Origin: Pseudomonas mosselii
Lineage (GTDB): Bacteria; Pseudomonadota; Gammaproteobacteria; Pseudomonadales; Pseudomonadaceae
DNA length: 64,000 bases
Assembly (NCBI RefSeq): GCF_005796105.1
Contig: NZ_VAUO01000002.1
Span: 1 to 64,000 of the forward strand
Reading direction: 5' to 3'
Part shown: one piece after another, positions 7,493 to 16,926 of the stretch
How positions within the stretch are numbered: the stretch's first letter is position 1
Layout of the letters: each line of letters begins with the position of its first letter
Position numbers and translations under genes: made by a program
Notes under the pieces: model-generated
What the model was told of the DNA's origin: nothing
The model's database searches: none
The model's input: the letters and a program-made list of their open reading frames with translations, nothing else

Positions 7493-9184
7493 CTACCACT
7501 GGAACATCACCCGCGCCAATCGACCGCCTTCCAGCCACTGCGCGTCGTGCCCCAAGCGACTGACCAGGCCTAGCCCTCGGCCGTGAAAGCCATGCTCGAC
7601 AGGGCGGCGTGCCAACACCTCATCCGCATCAAAGCCCGCACCGCTGTCACGGACCTCGATCGTCAGACGCCCACCTTGGGGATACGGTTCCACCTTCAGG
7701 CCAATACGCACGAAACCGTCCGGCGCTTGCGCCAAGCGCTCGCTGCGTAGGCGATAGTACTCGCAGAAGCCCTGAGCGTCGCGCTTGATCCTGGAATCCA
7801 GGCCCAGCACACCATGCTCCAAGGCATTGGAGTAGAGTTCGCTGAGCACACTATGGAGGATGCCGCTGCTTGGCCGCAGGCCATGAATTTCCTGCAAGAG
7901 TTGCACCAGGTACGGAATCGGATTGAAGCGACTCAGGCTCTCGCCGCGCAACTCAAACTGCATCGACCAATCCAGCGGGCTAGAACGCCCGCTGTCGGAG
8001 TACACCACCGGCTGTGCGCTGACCTCCTCGGGCCCGAGCATGCGCACATCGCACAAGCTGATATCGTCCCGTGACTGCCCACCAAAATGTGCCAGCGCCT
8101 GCATGACCTCTTCGAATAGCAGGCTTGGATCACGGTTGTCAGCCAACACCCGCCGCAGGCGCTCGACACCAAACAGGCGCTCGCTGACATCAGTGCTATC
8201 GACCACGCCATCGGACAGCAGCAGCAAGCGCTCGCCCACCGCCAACGGCAGCACCTCGGTGCGGTCGTCGAACTGCTCGCAAGACAGGATACCGAGCGGC
8301 AAATGCCGTGACGGCAACACCCCCAGCACCTCGCCCGTTGCAGACAAACGATAGCCATCAGGCATGCCACCGTTCCAAACCTCGACCGTACCGCGCTGAA
8401 AACCCACCTTGACCAGCAGCGCACAGCAGAACATGTCCACCGGCAGGATGCGCTTGAGCTTGGCGTTCATCTCGCGCAGCGTTTCCACCAGGCCGTAGCC
8501 TTTGGCAGTCATGCCGTAGAACACTTCGGCCAACGGCATGGCACCCACCGCAGCGGGCAGGCCGTGCCCGGTAAAGTCACCGAGCAGCACGTGCATGTCG
8601 CCACCGGGGGTGAAGGCCGCCAGTAACAGGTCACCGTTGAACAAGGCGTAAGGCGATTGCAGGTAGCGAATATTTGGCGCGTTGAGGCAGCCGGAGTGCG
8701 CAACCTTGTCAAACACGGCCTTGGCCACACGCTGCTCGTTGAGCAAGTGATGGTGGTGCCGGGCGATCTGGTCACGCTGTTGCAACACGGTTGCCTGCAA
8801 CCGACGCAGGCGATCCATGGCGCGGATCTTGGCCGCAAGGATGATCGGACTGTAGGGCTTGGCCATGAAATCGTCGCCTCCAGCCTCAAGGCAACGCACC
8901 AGCGCCTGCTCCTCGTTGAGCGAAGTGAGAAAGATGATCGGGACTAGCGCTTCGCCGGCCAGCGCCTTGATTCGCCGGGCTGCCTCGAAACCGTCCATGA
9001 CCGGCATTAGCGCATCGAGCAACACCAACTGCGGGCGCTGTTCGAGAAACAGCGCCACCGCCTGCTCACCGTTTTCCGCCGTCCACACCTGATGCCCCTG
9101 ACGGCGCACGATCTGCGCCAGCAACAGGCGATCGGCGGCGCCATCTTCGGCCACCAGCACACGCAACGCCGGTTCGGCAGACAT
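7493..9184 (-). CDS. hsbR: Response regulator HsbR with PP2C-type phosphatase and anti-sigma kinase domains
   Basis: The 563-aa product has three parts. Residues 1-125 are a receiver domain with acidic pocket and phospho-acceptor Asp57 (LVLLDALMPVMDG) and the conserved Lys in AKPYSP. Residues about 170-370 are a SpoIIE/PP2C phosphatase (GDLLLAAFTPGGDMHVLLGDFTGHG; DISLCDVRM). The C-terminal 150 residues are a HATPase/RsbW-like kinase (SELYSNALEHGVLGLDS; EVRDSGAGFD; GRGLGLV). In P. aeruginosa HsbR, controlled by HptB, phosphorylates or dephosphorylates HsbA. The ATG at 9184 follows the hsbA stop closely. A TTG two codons earlier overlaps that stop and is less likely. Confidence 0.92.
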   Translation of the reverse strand: MSAEPALRVLVAEDGAADRLLLAQIVRRQGHQVWTAENGEQAVALFLEQRPQLVLLDALMPVMDGFEAARRIKALAGEALVPIIFLTSLNEEQALVRCLEAGGDDFMAKPYSPIILAAKIRAMDRLRRLQATVLQQRDQIARHHHHLLNEQRVAKAVFDKVAHSGCLNAPNIRYLQSPYALFNGDLLLAAFTPGGDMHVLLGDFTGHGLPAAVGAMPLAEVFYGMTAKGYGLVETLREMNAKLKRILPVDMFCCALLVKVGFQRGTVEVWNGGMPDGYRLSATGEVLGVLPSRHLPLGILSCEQFDDRTEVLPLAVGERLLLLSDGVVDSTDVSERLFGVERLRRVLADNRDPSLLFEEVMQALAHFGGQSRDDISLCDVRMLGPEEVSAQPVVYSDSGRSSPLDWSMQFELRGESLSRFNPIPYLVQLLQEIHGLRPSSGILHSVLSELYSNALEHGVLGLDSRIKRDAQGFCEYYRLRSERLAQAPDGFVRIGLKVEPYPQGGRLTIEVRDSGAGFDADEVLARRPVEHGFHGRGLGLVSRLGHDAQWLEGGRLARVMFQW

Positions 9185-9186
9185 GC

Positions 9187-9486
9187 TCAACTAATATCAA
9201 AGAGTTGTTCGAAATTGGAGATAGCCAGGATCTTGCGCACGTCAGGGCTGGCGTGGACCACCCGAATGTCAGGCTCATTACCGCCCACATAGTCGCGCAA
9301 CAATAGGAGCATGCCCAATGCAGAGCTATCCAGGTAAGTGGCATCCTTGAGGTCGACCACAACCGACTCCAGTCGAAGACCCTCGTAGACCTGCTTGAAT
9401 TGCGCGTGCTTGCCGAAGTCGAAACGACCCTTGACCCTGATCGTCAGCTTCTTCTTGTCCGGCGAAAGATCGGTTTCGAGTGCCAT
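9187..9486 (-). CDS. hsbA: Anti-sigma factor antagonist HsbA (STAS domain)
   Basis: The 99-aa STAS-domain protein carries the phosphorylatable serine motif Y-L-D-S-S-A-L-G at residues 51-58. In P. aeruginosa HsbA switches partners between FlgM when unphosphorylated and the diguanylate cyclase HsbD when phosphorylated, so it connects swimming with c-di-GMP. The ATG at 9486 has AAGGAA about 8 bases upstream. The open frame extends far upstream but without homologous sequence. It lies 124 bases after fliJ and couples to hsbR downstream. Confidence 0.9.
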   Translation of the reverse strand: MALETDLSPDKKKLTIRVKGRFDFGKHAQFKQVYEGLRLESVVVDLKDATYLDSSALGMLLLLRDYVGGNEPDIRVVHASPDVRKILAISNFEQLFDIS

Positions 9487-9610
9487 GCGAGCGATTCCTT
9501 CGATGATGGCGAATGCTACTGGAAGGTTTAGCAGGGGGTATCCTGGGGTGCAAGGTGACCGCTGGAGCGGCTGCGCACAGGGCCTGACCGACAACGCCAG
9601 CGTGCCCCGG

Positions 9611-10063
9611 TCAGAGCGTGCTCTGGCGTGGCAGGCGCTGTGACAACTCATCCAGCAAGCGTTGTTCACGTTTGTCCTCGGCGCGACGCGCCTCGTCCAT
9701 GTAACGCTGCACCAACTTGCGCAGGCCTTCCACACGGGCATACGCCTGCTGCCAACTGCCACGCGCGTTGTTGAGGTTGTTCTGGTGCCACGCCATGCTC
9801 TGGCGTTGCTGGGTCATGGCGGTCTCCAACTGCCCGAGAAAGCGCTGGTAGTTGACCAGCCAGCTGCCATTGACGCCCTGCCCGCCGCGATTGATCCATT
9901 GCGCCTGATAACCTTCGCGAAACGTCTCAAGCTCTGCCAGCTTGGCCTGTGCCTGGGCCAGTTGCTGCTGGAAATGCCCGACGCGCTGCGCGGCCTTGCG
10001 CTCAGTCTCCTCGGCCATCTCGACCACCGGAGCCAAACGCGCAGCGCGACTTGGCAGCCCCAC
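9611..10063 (-). CDS. fliJ: Flagellar export chaperone FliJ
   Basis: FliJ is the 150-aa central stalk-like coiled-coil component of the export ATPase. It is rich in Gln, Glu and Arg with long predicted helices and no membrane segment (ERKAAQRVGHFQQQLAQAQAKLAELETF). The start is a GTG (MGLPSRAARLAPVVEMAEE), 3 bases after the fliI stop with GGGGCG upstream. It closes the fliEFGHIJ operon. Confidence 0.92.
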   Translation of the reverse strand: MGLPSRAARLAPVVEMAEETERKAAQRVGHFQQQLAQAQAKLAELETFREGYQAQWINRGGQGVNGSWLVNYQRFLGQLETAMTQQRQSMAWHQNNLNNARGSWQQAYARVEGLRKLVQRYMDEARRAEDKREQRLLDELSQRLPRQSTL

Positions 10064-10066
10064 GGC

Positions 10067-11428
10067 CTATCGCCCCGCTGCCGGCGGGGTGAAAATCGCC
10101 TCGAGTTCGGCCCGGCTCTGAGCCATGGGCACGTTCTCGTCCAAGGCCTGGCGCAGGTAATCGACCATCTTCGGTTGCAGGGCGATGGCCAGGTCCGTCT
10201 CCGGGTCGCCGCCGGCCACATACGCACCGACACTGATCAAGTCGCGGCTCTGCGACAGGCGTGACCACAGCTGCTTGAGCTTCTGCGCCTGGCGCAGGTG
10301 ATCGGCATCGACCACCTGCGGCATCACCCGGCTGATCGAGGCTTCGATATCGATGGCAGGATAGTGCCCTTCTTCAGCCAACCGCCGAGACAGCACGAAA
10401 TGGCCGTCGAGCACACCACGGGCGGAGTCAGCGATCGGGTCCTGCTGGTCATCGCCTTCGGAAAGCACGGTGTAGAAGGCTGTGATCGAGCCACCACCGG
10501 GCTCGCCGTTGCCGGCACGCTCCACCAGCTTAGGCAACTTGGCGAACACCGAAGGCGGATAACCACGCGTAGCAGGCGGCTCACCAATGGCCAGGGCAAT
10601 TTCACGCTGGGCCTGGGCAAAGCGCGTCAGCGAGTCCATCAGCAACAGCACGTTCTTGCCCTTGTCGCGGAAGTATTCAGCGATACGCGTGCAGTACATG
10701 GCCGCGCGCAGACGCATCAACGGCGCATCGTCCGCCGGGGACGCCACCACCACCGAACGCTTGAGGCCTTCCTCGCCAAGAATGTGCTCGATGAACTCCT
10801 TCACCTCGCGGCCCCGCTCGCCAATCAGCCCGACCACGATGATCTCCGCCTCGGTAAAGCGGGTCATCATGCCGAGCAACACCGACTTACCGACACCGGT
10901 ACCGGCGAACAGCCCCAGGCGCTGGCCACGACCGACGGTGAGCAGGCCGTTGATGCTGCGAATGCCCACGTCCAACGGCTGGCTGATCGGGTCGCGGTTG
11001 AGCGGGTTGATGATCGGGCCGTCCATCGGCACCCAATCCTCTGCCTTCATTCCGCCCTTACCATCCAACGCGCGACCGGCACCATCGAGCACGCGACCGA
11101 GCATGCTCATGCCCATGGGCAGACGGCCACTGTCATCCAGCGGTACCACTCGCGCACCCGGGGCAAGGCCGGCGATGCTGCCAACCGGCATCAGGAACAC
11201 CTTGGTGCCGGCAAAGCCCATCACTTCGGCCTCCACCTGCACAGGATGGTAGCTGTCGTCATTGATTACCAGGCAGCGACTGCCTACAGCGGCGCGCAAG
11301 CCCTCGGCCTCCAGGGTCAGGCCGACCATGCGTAGCAGACGGCCTTCGACCACCGGCTGGTCCGGTAGCTTCACGGCGTCCTGATAGCCCTCAAGACGCT
11401 TGGCGAAGCTGGTGCGTTCAAGGCGCAT
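10067..11428 (-). CDS. fliI: Flagellum-specific ATPase FliI
   Basis: FliI is the 453-aa hexameric ATPase that energises export-substrate delivery, homologous to the F1 beta subunit. Walker A is [11 protein letters not shown] near residue 180, and Walker B is within [19 protein letters not shown]. The conserved catalytic Glu lies in [13 protein letters not shown]. The ATG at 11428 is inside the last codons of fliH (11-base overlap), giving the standard [15 protein letters not shown] start. Longer upstream frames read through fliH and are rejected. Confidence 0.97.
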   Translation of the reverse strand: MRLERTSFAKRLEGYQDAVKLPDQPVVEGRLLRMVGLTLEAEGLRAAVGSRCLVINDDSYHPVQVEAEVMGFAGTKVFLMPVGSIAGLAPGARVVPLDDSGRLPMGMSMLGRVLDGAGRALDGKGGMKAEDWVPMDGPIINPLNRDPISQPLDVGIRSINGLLTVGRGQRLGLFAGTGVGKSVLLGMMTRFTEAEIIVVGLIGERGREVKEFIEHILGEEGLKRSVVVASPADDAPLMRLRAAMYCTRIAEYFRDKGKNVLLLMDSLTRFAQAQREIALAIGEPPATRGYPPSVFAKLPKLVERAGNGEPGGGSITAFYTVLSEGDDQQDPIADSARGVLDGHFVLSRRLAEEGHYPAIDIEASISRVMPQVVDADHLRQAQKLKQLWSRLSQSRDLISVGAYVAGGDPETDLAIALQPKMVDYLRQALDENVPMAQSRAELEAIFTPPAAGR

Positions 11429-12188
11429 CGGTCTCACCCACGCGCGCGTCGAGCGCCAGTGAAATATCCGGGGCAGCCGGGTGCAGCGCCTGGTCATGGG
11501 ACTGGTCGAACAGTTGCGCGATGGCTTTTTCGATACGGGTTTCCATGCTCGCATCGATGCGGCTGTGGAGGGTCTCGATACGGCAACCGCCCGGCAGCAA
11601 CGCTTCGTCTTCGAGCAGCTTCCAGTTTTCCTCGTGCCGCTCGCGCAGCGCCTTGACCTGCTCGAAATCCTGCGGGTTGAGGTGGATGCGGATGTTGTCG
11701 GCGCCCATCGGCAGCAGCTTCAGGGCTTCGCGCAGCACATGGGTGATCTGGCTGGAGTCGCTGCGCAGCTCGCGGCCGATGACTTGCCGCGCCATGTGCG
11801 CGACCAGTTGCACCATGCCTTTCTCGATATGGGTGTCCTGCTCGGCGATCGGCTCCAGCAGGTGGCCCATCAGCTGTTCGAGCTGCTGCAGCTTGGCCGC
11901 CAGAGCCACTTCGGCCTCCTGGCGCACCTTCAGCTGAGTGCTATGGAAACCTTCGCGCTCACCGGTGGCGAAGCCTTCGTTGTAAGCCTCCTGACGGATG
12001 GCTTCGAGTTCTTCGAGGGTCAGCGGCTGGACTTCTTCCAGCGGCACCTCTTCGACTTCTTCAACGACCTCAGGCTCAGGTTCCGGTTCAGGCTCGGGCT
12101 CCGGGTCGAAGCTAGGCAGCGCCCAGAGATCAACACCTTCGAGGTCGCGGGCGCGGATCAGGTCGCTGGGGTGTTCGGTGGTGGACAT
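11418..12188 (-). CDS. fliH: Flagellar assembly protein FliH
   Basis: FliH is a cytoplasmic stator and negative regulator of FliI. The 256-aa product has a very acidic Pro/Glu repeat region at residues 28-50 (alternating PEPEPE then [10 protein letters not shown]), a long helical middle with GxxxG-like spacing, and a C-terminal FliI-binding domain. The ATG at 12188 ([18 protein letters not shown]) is preferred over a TTG 12 codons upstream that would run into the intergenic palindrome. It is preceded by a 115-base gap, the only sizeable gap in fliEFGHIJ. Confidence 0.92.
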   Translation of the reverse strand: MSTTEHPSDLIRARDLEGVDLWALPSFDPEPEPEPEPEPEVVEEVEEVPLEEVQPLTLEELEAIRQEAYNEGFATGEREGFHSTQLKVRQEAEVALAAKLQQLEQLMGHLLEPIAEQDTHIEKGMVQLVAHMARQVIGRELRSDSSQITHVLREALKLLPMGADNIRIHLNPQDFEQVKALRERHEENWKLLEDEALLPGGCRIETLHSRIDASMETRIEKAIAQLFDQSHDQALHPAAPDISLALDARVGETDAP

Positions 12189-12225
12189 GGCAACGCCTAC
12201 AGATGAAATGGGGTCGAGCGACAAG

Positions 12226-12288
12226 CTTCAAGCTGCAAGCCACAAGAAAAAGCAGATACGTACGCCGGCCTTCTCTTGCAGCTTGAGG
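12226..12288. repeat. Imperfect inverted repeat between fliG and fliH
   Basis: CTTCAAGCTGCAAG at 12226-12239 pairs with CTTGCAGCTTGAGG at 12275-12288 (14-bp arms, one mismatch, 35-base spacer). The CAAGCTGCAAG core is of the kind seen in dispersed Pseudomonas extragenic palindromes. It fills the only long gap inside the fliEFGHIJ operon and has no T-run for termination on minus. Confidence 0.55.
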
Positions 12289-12303
12289 CTCGCAACTTGA
12301 GAC

Positions 12304-13323
12304 TTAAATCATTTCCTCGGCGCCCTTGCCACCGAGCACGATCTCGCCAGCGTCGGCCATGCGCCGGGCGATGGTGAGGATTTCCTTCTGCGCCGTCTCC
12401 ACGTCGCTGACCCGTACCGGCCCCTTGGCCTCCAGGTCGTCGCGCAGCAGCTCCGAAGCACGCTTGGACATGTTCTTGAAGATCTTGTCCTTGACTCGCT
12501 CGTCGGCGCCCTTGAGCGACACCACCAGCACATCGGAAGACACTTCGCGCAACAACGCCTGAATGCCACGGTCGTCGACATCGGCCAGGTTGTTGAACAC
12601 GAACATCAAGTCTTCGATCTGCTCGGACAGGTCGCTGTCGATTTCGCGGATCGCATCCATCAGTGCGCCTTCGACCGAGCTGTCGAGGAAGTTCATGATG
12701 TCCGCAGCACGCTTGATACCACCCAGCGTGGTACGCGCGGCGTTGGAGTTGCCCGAGAACTGCTTCTCCAGAATCTGGTTCAGTTCCTTGAGCGCCGCCG
12801 GCTGCACTGTGTTGAGCGACGACACGCGCAGGACGATGTCCAGGCGTACCTTGTGGTCGAAGTTGCCCAGCACCTCGCCGGCCTGGTCGGGGTCGAGGTA
12901 GGCGACCACGATGGCCTGGATCTGCGGGTGCTCGTAGCGGATGACGTCAGCCACCGCGCGCGGCTCCATCCACTTGAGGCTGTCCAGGCCGCTGGTATTG
13001 CCACCCAACAGGATACGGTCGATCAGGCCGTTGGCCTTGTCCTCGCCCAGAGCCTGATTGAGCATCTTGCGAATGTAGCCATCGGAGCCAACGCCCAGGC
13101 TGGTCTGGTCGCCCACCACCTCGACGAACTCGCTCATCACCTGTTCGACCTGTTCGCGATGGATATTGCCCATCTGCGCCATGGCCACGCCGACCCGCTG
13201 CACTTCCTTGGGCCCCATGTGGCGCAGGACCTGCGCCGCGTCGGTCTCACCGAGCGAGAGCAGGAGGATCGCCGCTTTGTCGACGCGGCTCAGCTTGGCG
13301 GTAACGGCTCGGTTGTCACTCAT
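12304..13323 (-). CDS. fliG: Flagellar motor switch protein FliG
   Basis: FliG is the rotor component that contacts the stator and sits on the FliF ring. The 339-aa product has the N-terminal FliF-binding domain, the middle domain with the conserved Y-E-H-P-Q motif (near residue 127) and the C-terminal domain with charged torque helices (MFVFNNLADVDDRGIQALLREV; DERVKDKIFKNMSKRA). Its ATG overlaps the fliF end by 8 bases. All canonical. Confidence 0.97.
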   Translation of the reverse strand: MSDNRAVTAKLSRVDKAAILLLSLGETDAAQVLRHMGPKEVQRVGVAMAQMGNIHREQVEQVMSEFVEVVGDQTSLGVGSDGYIRKMLNQALGEDKANGLIDRILLGGNTSGLDSLKWMEPRAVADVIRYEHPQIQAIVVAYLDPDQAGEVLGNFDHKVRLDIVLRVSSLNTVQPAALKELNQILEKQFSGNSNAARTTLGGIKRAADIMNFLDSSVEGALMDAIREIDSDLSEQIEDLMFVFNNLADVDDRGIQALLREVSSDVLVVSLKGADERVKDKIFKNMSKRASELLRDDLEAKGPVRVSDVETAQKEILTIARRMADAGEIVLGGKGAEEMI

Positions 13324-15094
13324 CGTCGTTGATCCACTCTTTCACGACCTGGGCCACGCGACCCGGATCTTCGGCCACCAGGCCCTTGATTGCGTTGAGC
13401 TGCGCCTCATAACCCTCGGTCGGGCTCGGCAACAGGATGCTTGAAGGACCACCCAGGCTGACGCGGTCGTTGGCCAGTTCGCCATCCAGACCGATCATAC
13501 CGCCCAGTTCCATGTCGCTGTCCGTGGCAGCCTGCTTGCCGCCACCGGTGATGTTGTTGAGCACAGGCCGCAGCACACCGAACACCAGCACCAGGATGAA
13601 CAGGACGCCCATCACTTGCTTGACGATGTCCCAGAACCACGGCTGCTGGTAGAACGCGATGTCGGCCAGCTCCTCGCCACGGTCGGCGGCGAATGGCACG
13701 TTGATCACCGTCACGCTGTCGCCACGGCTGGCATCGAAGCCCACCGCATCCTGCACCAGGCGGGTGAAGCGCGCCAGATCCTCGGCGCCCCAGGGCGTAC
13801 GGGTGACTTCGCCGCTGGCTGCGCCGGGCTTGACCTGATCGTCCACGACCACGGCCACCGACAAGCGGGTCAGGCGACCCTGCTGCTGACGAGTGTGACT
13901 GATGGAGCGGTCCAGCTCGAAGTTCTTGGTGCTTTGCTGGCGCTTGTCGCTGGGGTACGGCGCCAACATCGGCTGACCAGTGGCCGGGTCCATGACCTGC
14001 TGGCCATTGGAGTCGACCAGCGGCTGGCCTGGCTGGATCGGACCTGTCGCACCAGCGGTGCCGCCAGTGGTCTGCGGCGCCGATGCAGGACCTGGCGGCT
14101 GGTTGCTCAACGCACCCGGTACGCCTTGCGGCCCCTGGCTGCTGGAGCGCTGTTCGTTGACCGATTGCTCGCTACGCAGCGCGGGCTGGTCAGGATTGAA
14201 CTGCTCGGAGGTGGACTCGACGGCACTGAAGTCGATATCGGCCGAGACTTCGGCCTTGTAACGGTCGTTGCCCAGCACCGGTTGCAGGATATTGTGCACA
14301 CGCTGGGTGAGCATGCCTTCCATGCGACGGCTGTAATCGAACTGCTTGCCGGCCATGGTCAGGGCGGTGTCCTGAATCTGCTCGGAGAGCAAGTTGCCCT
14401 TCTGGTCGACCACGGTGACTTGGGACTTGTCCAGCTCAGGCACGCTGGTAGCGACCAGATTGACGATGGCCATCACCTGCCCGGCCTCCAGGGCGCGCCC
14501 CGGATACAGCTCGACCAGTACCGAAGCGCTTGGCTTGCGCTCGTCACGCACGAACACCGAGCTTTTCGGAATGGCCAGGTGCACACGGGCGGCCTTGACG
14601 TTGTTCAGGCTCGAAACGGTGCGCGCCAGCTCACCCTCCAGGCTACGGCGATAGCGGGTGGCTTCCATGAACTGGCTGGTGCCCAGGCCCTGCTCCTTGT
14701 CGAGCAGCTCGAAACCGACGTTACCGTCGCTCGGCGCCACCCCGGCTGCTGCAAGTTTCAGGCGCGCACGGGAGAGATCGTCGGCCTTGACCAACAGTGC
14801 GCCAGAGTTTGGCTCCACGCGATAGGGAATGTCAGCGCCGCCCAGGGTCTCCATGACCTGCTTGGTGTCCATGCCGGCCAGACTGGGGTACAGCGGACGG
14901 TAGTCCGGCTGTTGCGACCACAGCACCACGGCAAAACCGATGGCCACGCTAGCGGCCAGGCCGACCAGCAGACCGATCTGGCGCAGCATGGGCATCTGCG
15001 AGATATTCTCCAGGAACGACAGGCCGAACAGCGGCGGCTTGGCTGCTGGCGGGCCGCTCTTGGCGGGGGCGTTATCGACGACTGCTTCGGCCAT
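13316..15094 (-). CDS. fliF: Flagellar MS-ring protein FliF
   Basis: FliF builds the MS ring, the platform of the basal body. The 592-aa product has two membrane segments (about residues 38-60 and 455-478), a large periplasmic part with ring-building motifs, a low-complexity Gly/Pro/Gln/Ala linker around 315-370, and the C-terminal FliG-binding tail rich in acidic residues. It follows fliE by 16 bases. Confidence 0.97.
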   Translation of the reverse strand: MAEAVVDNAPAKSGPPAAKPPLFGLSFLENISQMPMLRQIGLLVGLAASVAIGFAVVLWSQQPDYRPLYPSLAGMDTKQVMETLGGADIPYRVEPNSGALLVKADDLSRARLKLAAAGVAPSDGNVGFELLDKEQGLGTSQFMEATRYRRSLEGELARTVSSLNNVKAARVHLAIPKSSVFVRDERKPSASVLVELYPGRALEAGQVMAIVNLVATSVPELDKSQVTVVDQKGNLLSEQIQDTALTMAGKQFDYSRRMEGMLTQRVHNILQPVLGNDRYKAEVSADIDFSAVESTSEQFNPDQPALRSEQSVNEQRSSSQGPQGVPGALSNQPPGPASAPQTTGGTAGATGPIQPGQPLVDSNGQQVMDPATGQPMLAPYPSDKRQQSTKNFELDRSISHTRQQQGRLTRLSVAVVVDDQVKPGAASGEVTRTPWGAEDLARFTRLVQDAVGFDASRGDSVTVINVPFAADRGEELADIAFYQQPWFWDIVKQVMGVLFILVLVFGVLRPVLNNITGGGKQAATDSDMELGGMIGLDGELANDRVSLGGPSSILLPSPTEGYEAQLNAIKGLVAEDPGRVAQVVKEWINDDE

Positions 15095-15110
15095 GACTCA
15101 ACTCTCGCCC

Positions 15111-15443
15111 TTAAACCGGCATCTGCATGATGTCCTGGTACGCTTGCACCAGTTTGTTACGAACCTGGGTAAGTGCCTGGAACGACACGGAAGCCTTCTG
15201 CGAAGCGATCATCACATCGGTCAGATCCACGCCGCTCTTGCCAATCTCGAAGGCGTTGGACAGTTGGCTGGAAGCCTGCTGAACGTCGTTCACCTTGCCA
15301 ATCGCCTGGCCAAGCATGTCGGCGAAGCTGCTCTGCCCTGGTGCCAGCTCAGGAGCGGCGACAGTCTTGGGCAGGGACATGGCGTCGGCCTGCATGGCAC
15401 GCATGTCCAACATCAGACGATTGAATTCAACACCTTGGGTCAT
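15111..15443 (-). CDS. fliE: Flagellar hook-basal body protein FliE
   Basis: FliE joins the MS ring to the rod. The 110-aa product shows the family pattern [22 protein letters not shown] and the C-terminal segment [17 protein letters not shown]. It is the first gene of fliEFGHIJ. A near-consensus sigma-54 promoter lies 61 bp upstream, in the gap after fleR. Confidence 0.96.
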   Translation of the reverse strand: MTQGVEFNRLMLDMRAMQADAMSLPKTVAAPELAPGQSSFADMLGQAIGKVNDVQQASSQLSNAFEIGKSGVDLTDVMIASQKASVSFQALTQVRNKLVQAYQDIMQMPV

Positions 15444-15503
15444 GGACTTCTCTCTCCGGCGGCCGCATTTTTTTGACAGTCATGCAGCGGATAGGCTGGA
15501 GCT

Positions 15504-15519
15504 AGCAAGAGGAGTGCCA
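15504..15519 (-). promoter_or_regulatory. Sigma-54 promoter of fliEFGHIJ
   Basis: Minus strand reads TGGCAC-N5-TTGCT, a full match to the -24/-12 consensus, in the 106-base gap between fleR and fliE. FleR is the activator expected from P. aeruginosa work; a FleR enhancer site cannot be recognised by eye. No terminator separates fleR from fliE, so read-through from fleSR is also possible. Confidence 0.88.
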
Positions 15520-15549
15520 GCCCACCCATCGAACATTCAAAACGGTGTT

Positions 15550-16926
15550 TCAGCCGAATAGGCTGGCCTCCACATCAAGCCCGGCATCACGCATCTGCGC
15601 AAGCTTGTAGCGCAGCGTACGCGGGCTGATGCCCAGTCGCTCGGCGGCCTCCTTGCGACGCCCACGCTCGGCACGCAAGGTATCGATGATCATCTGGTAC
15701 TCGTGACGGCGCATGTCGTCGCCAAGGCCACCCGCCTCAACCGTCAATTCCCCGGATAATGGCTCAATAGTGGCCACTTGCGGAGCCGACAACGGAATGA
15801 CACCTCCCAGACAGAAATCCGCCGCTTCGATCACCCCGCCCTGCTGCAGGATCAGGGCCCGCTGCAACGCATTGTCCAATTCACGCACGTTACCCGGCCA
15901 GGCATAGCCTTGCAGACAGGCGCGAGCATCGGCCGACAGGCGCACGGGGGCGTGTTTCATCTTGCCGACATGCCGGGCCAGCAACCGCTCAGCCAGTGGC
16001 AGGATATCCGCCGGGCGCTCGCGCAGGGCGCGCCAGGCCAAAGGGAACACCGACAGCCGGTAATAGAGATCTTCACGGAACCGTCCAGCCGCCACTTCGC
16101 CCGTCAGGTCGCGGTTGGTGGTGGCCAGTACACGGATATCCAAGGCGATCGGCTTGCGCCCCCCTACCCGCTCCACTTCGCGCTCTTGCAGTACACGCAG
16201 GAGCTTGGCCTGGAGCGCCAGGGGCATTTCGGAAATCTCGTCGAGCAGCAGGGTGCCGCCATCGGCCTGCTCGAACTTGCCAGCCTGGGCCGCGATCGCA
16301 CCGGTGAAGGCGCCCTTCTCATGGCCGAACAAGGTGGCTTCGAGCATGTTATCGGGGATCGCAGCACAGTTTATCGCCACGAACGGCGCATCGGCCCGCG
16401 GCGATTGCTGGTGAATGAAGCGTGCCAGCACCTCCTTGCCAGTGCCCGACTCACCCGAGATCAACACGGTCGAATCGCTGCGCGCCACCCGCGCAGCCAG
16501 CTCCAGCAACTGCCGACTGGCCGGTTCGCAGGCCACTGGGCCCTCCTGCTCGGCAGCCCCCAAGTGACCCGCCGCGTGCCGCTCCACCAGACTGAGCAGG
16601 GCACGCGGCTCGAACGGCTTGACCAGATAGTCAACCGCCCCCTGGCGCATGGCGTCGACAGCCCGCTCGACCGCGGCGTGGGCGGTCATGAGCAGCACGG
16701 GTAGCTCAGGATGGTTGCGCCCCAGCTGGGCGAGCAACTGATGCCCGTCCATGCCCGGCATGTTCACATCGCTGACCACCAGACTGAATGCCTCCTGCCC
16801 CACCGCCTGCAAGGCCTCTTCGGCCGACCCCACCGCACGGTGGGCGAATCCGCCGATTTCCAGGGTATCGACCAGCGCCTGGCGCAACACCCGATCATCC
16901 TCGACCAACAGCACCTTGATATCCAT
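15550..16926 (-). CDS. fleR: Sigma-54-dependent response regulator FleR
   Basis: FleR is the 458-aa NtrC-type activator of the class III flagellar genes. Receiver: residues 1-120, with Asp53 in VVSDVNMPGMDG. AAA+ domain: Walker A GESGTGKE, sigma-54 contact loop GAFTGA, Walker B GGTLLLDEISEMP. C-terminal Fis-type HTH: ERLGISPRTLRYKLAQM. The ATG overlaps the fleS stop by one base (ATGA). Receives phosphate from FleS. Confidence 0.96.
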   Translation of the reverse strand: MDIKVLLVEDDRVLRQALVDTLEIGGFAHRAVGSAEEALQAVGQEAFSLVVSDVNMPGMDGHQLLAQLGRNHPELPVLLMTAHAAVERAVDAMRQGAVDYLVKPFEPRALLSLVERHAAGHLGAAEQEGPVACEPASRQLLELAARVARSDSTVLISGESGTGKEVLARFIHQQSPRADAPFVAINCAAIPDNMLEATLFGHEKGAFTGAIAAQAGKFEQADGGTLLLDEISEMPLALQAKLLRVLQEREVERVGGRKPIALDIRVLATTNRDLTGEVAAGRFREDLYYRLSVFPLAWRALRERPADILPLAERLLARHVGKMKHAPVRLSADARACLQGYAWPGNVRELDNALQRALILQQGGVIEAADFCLGGVIPLSAPQVATIEPLSGELTVEAGGLGDDMRRHEYQMIIDTLRAERGRRKEAAERLGISPRTLRYKLAQMRDAGLDVEASLFG

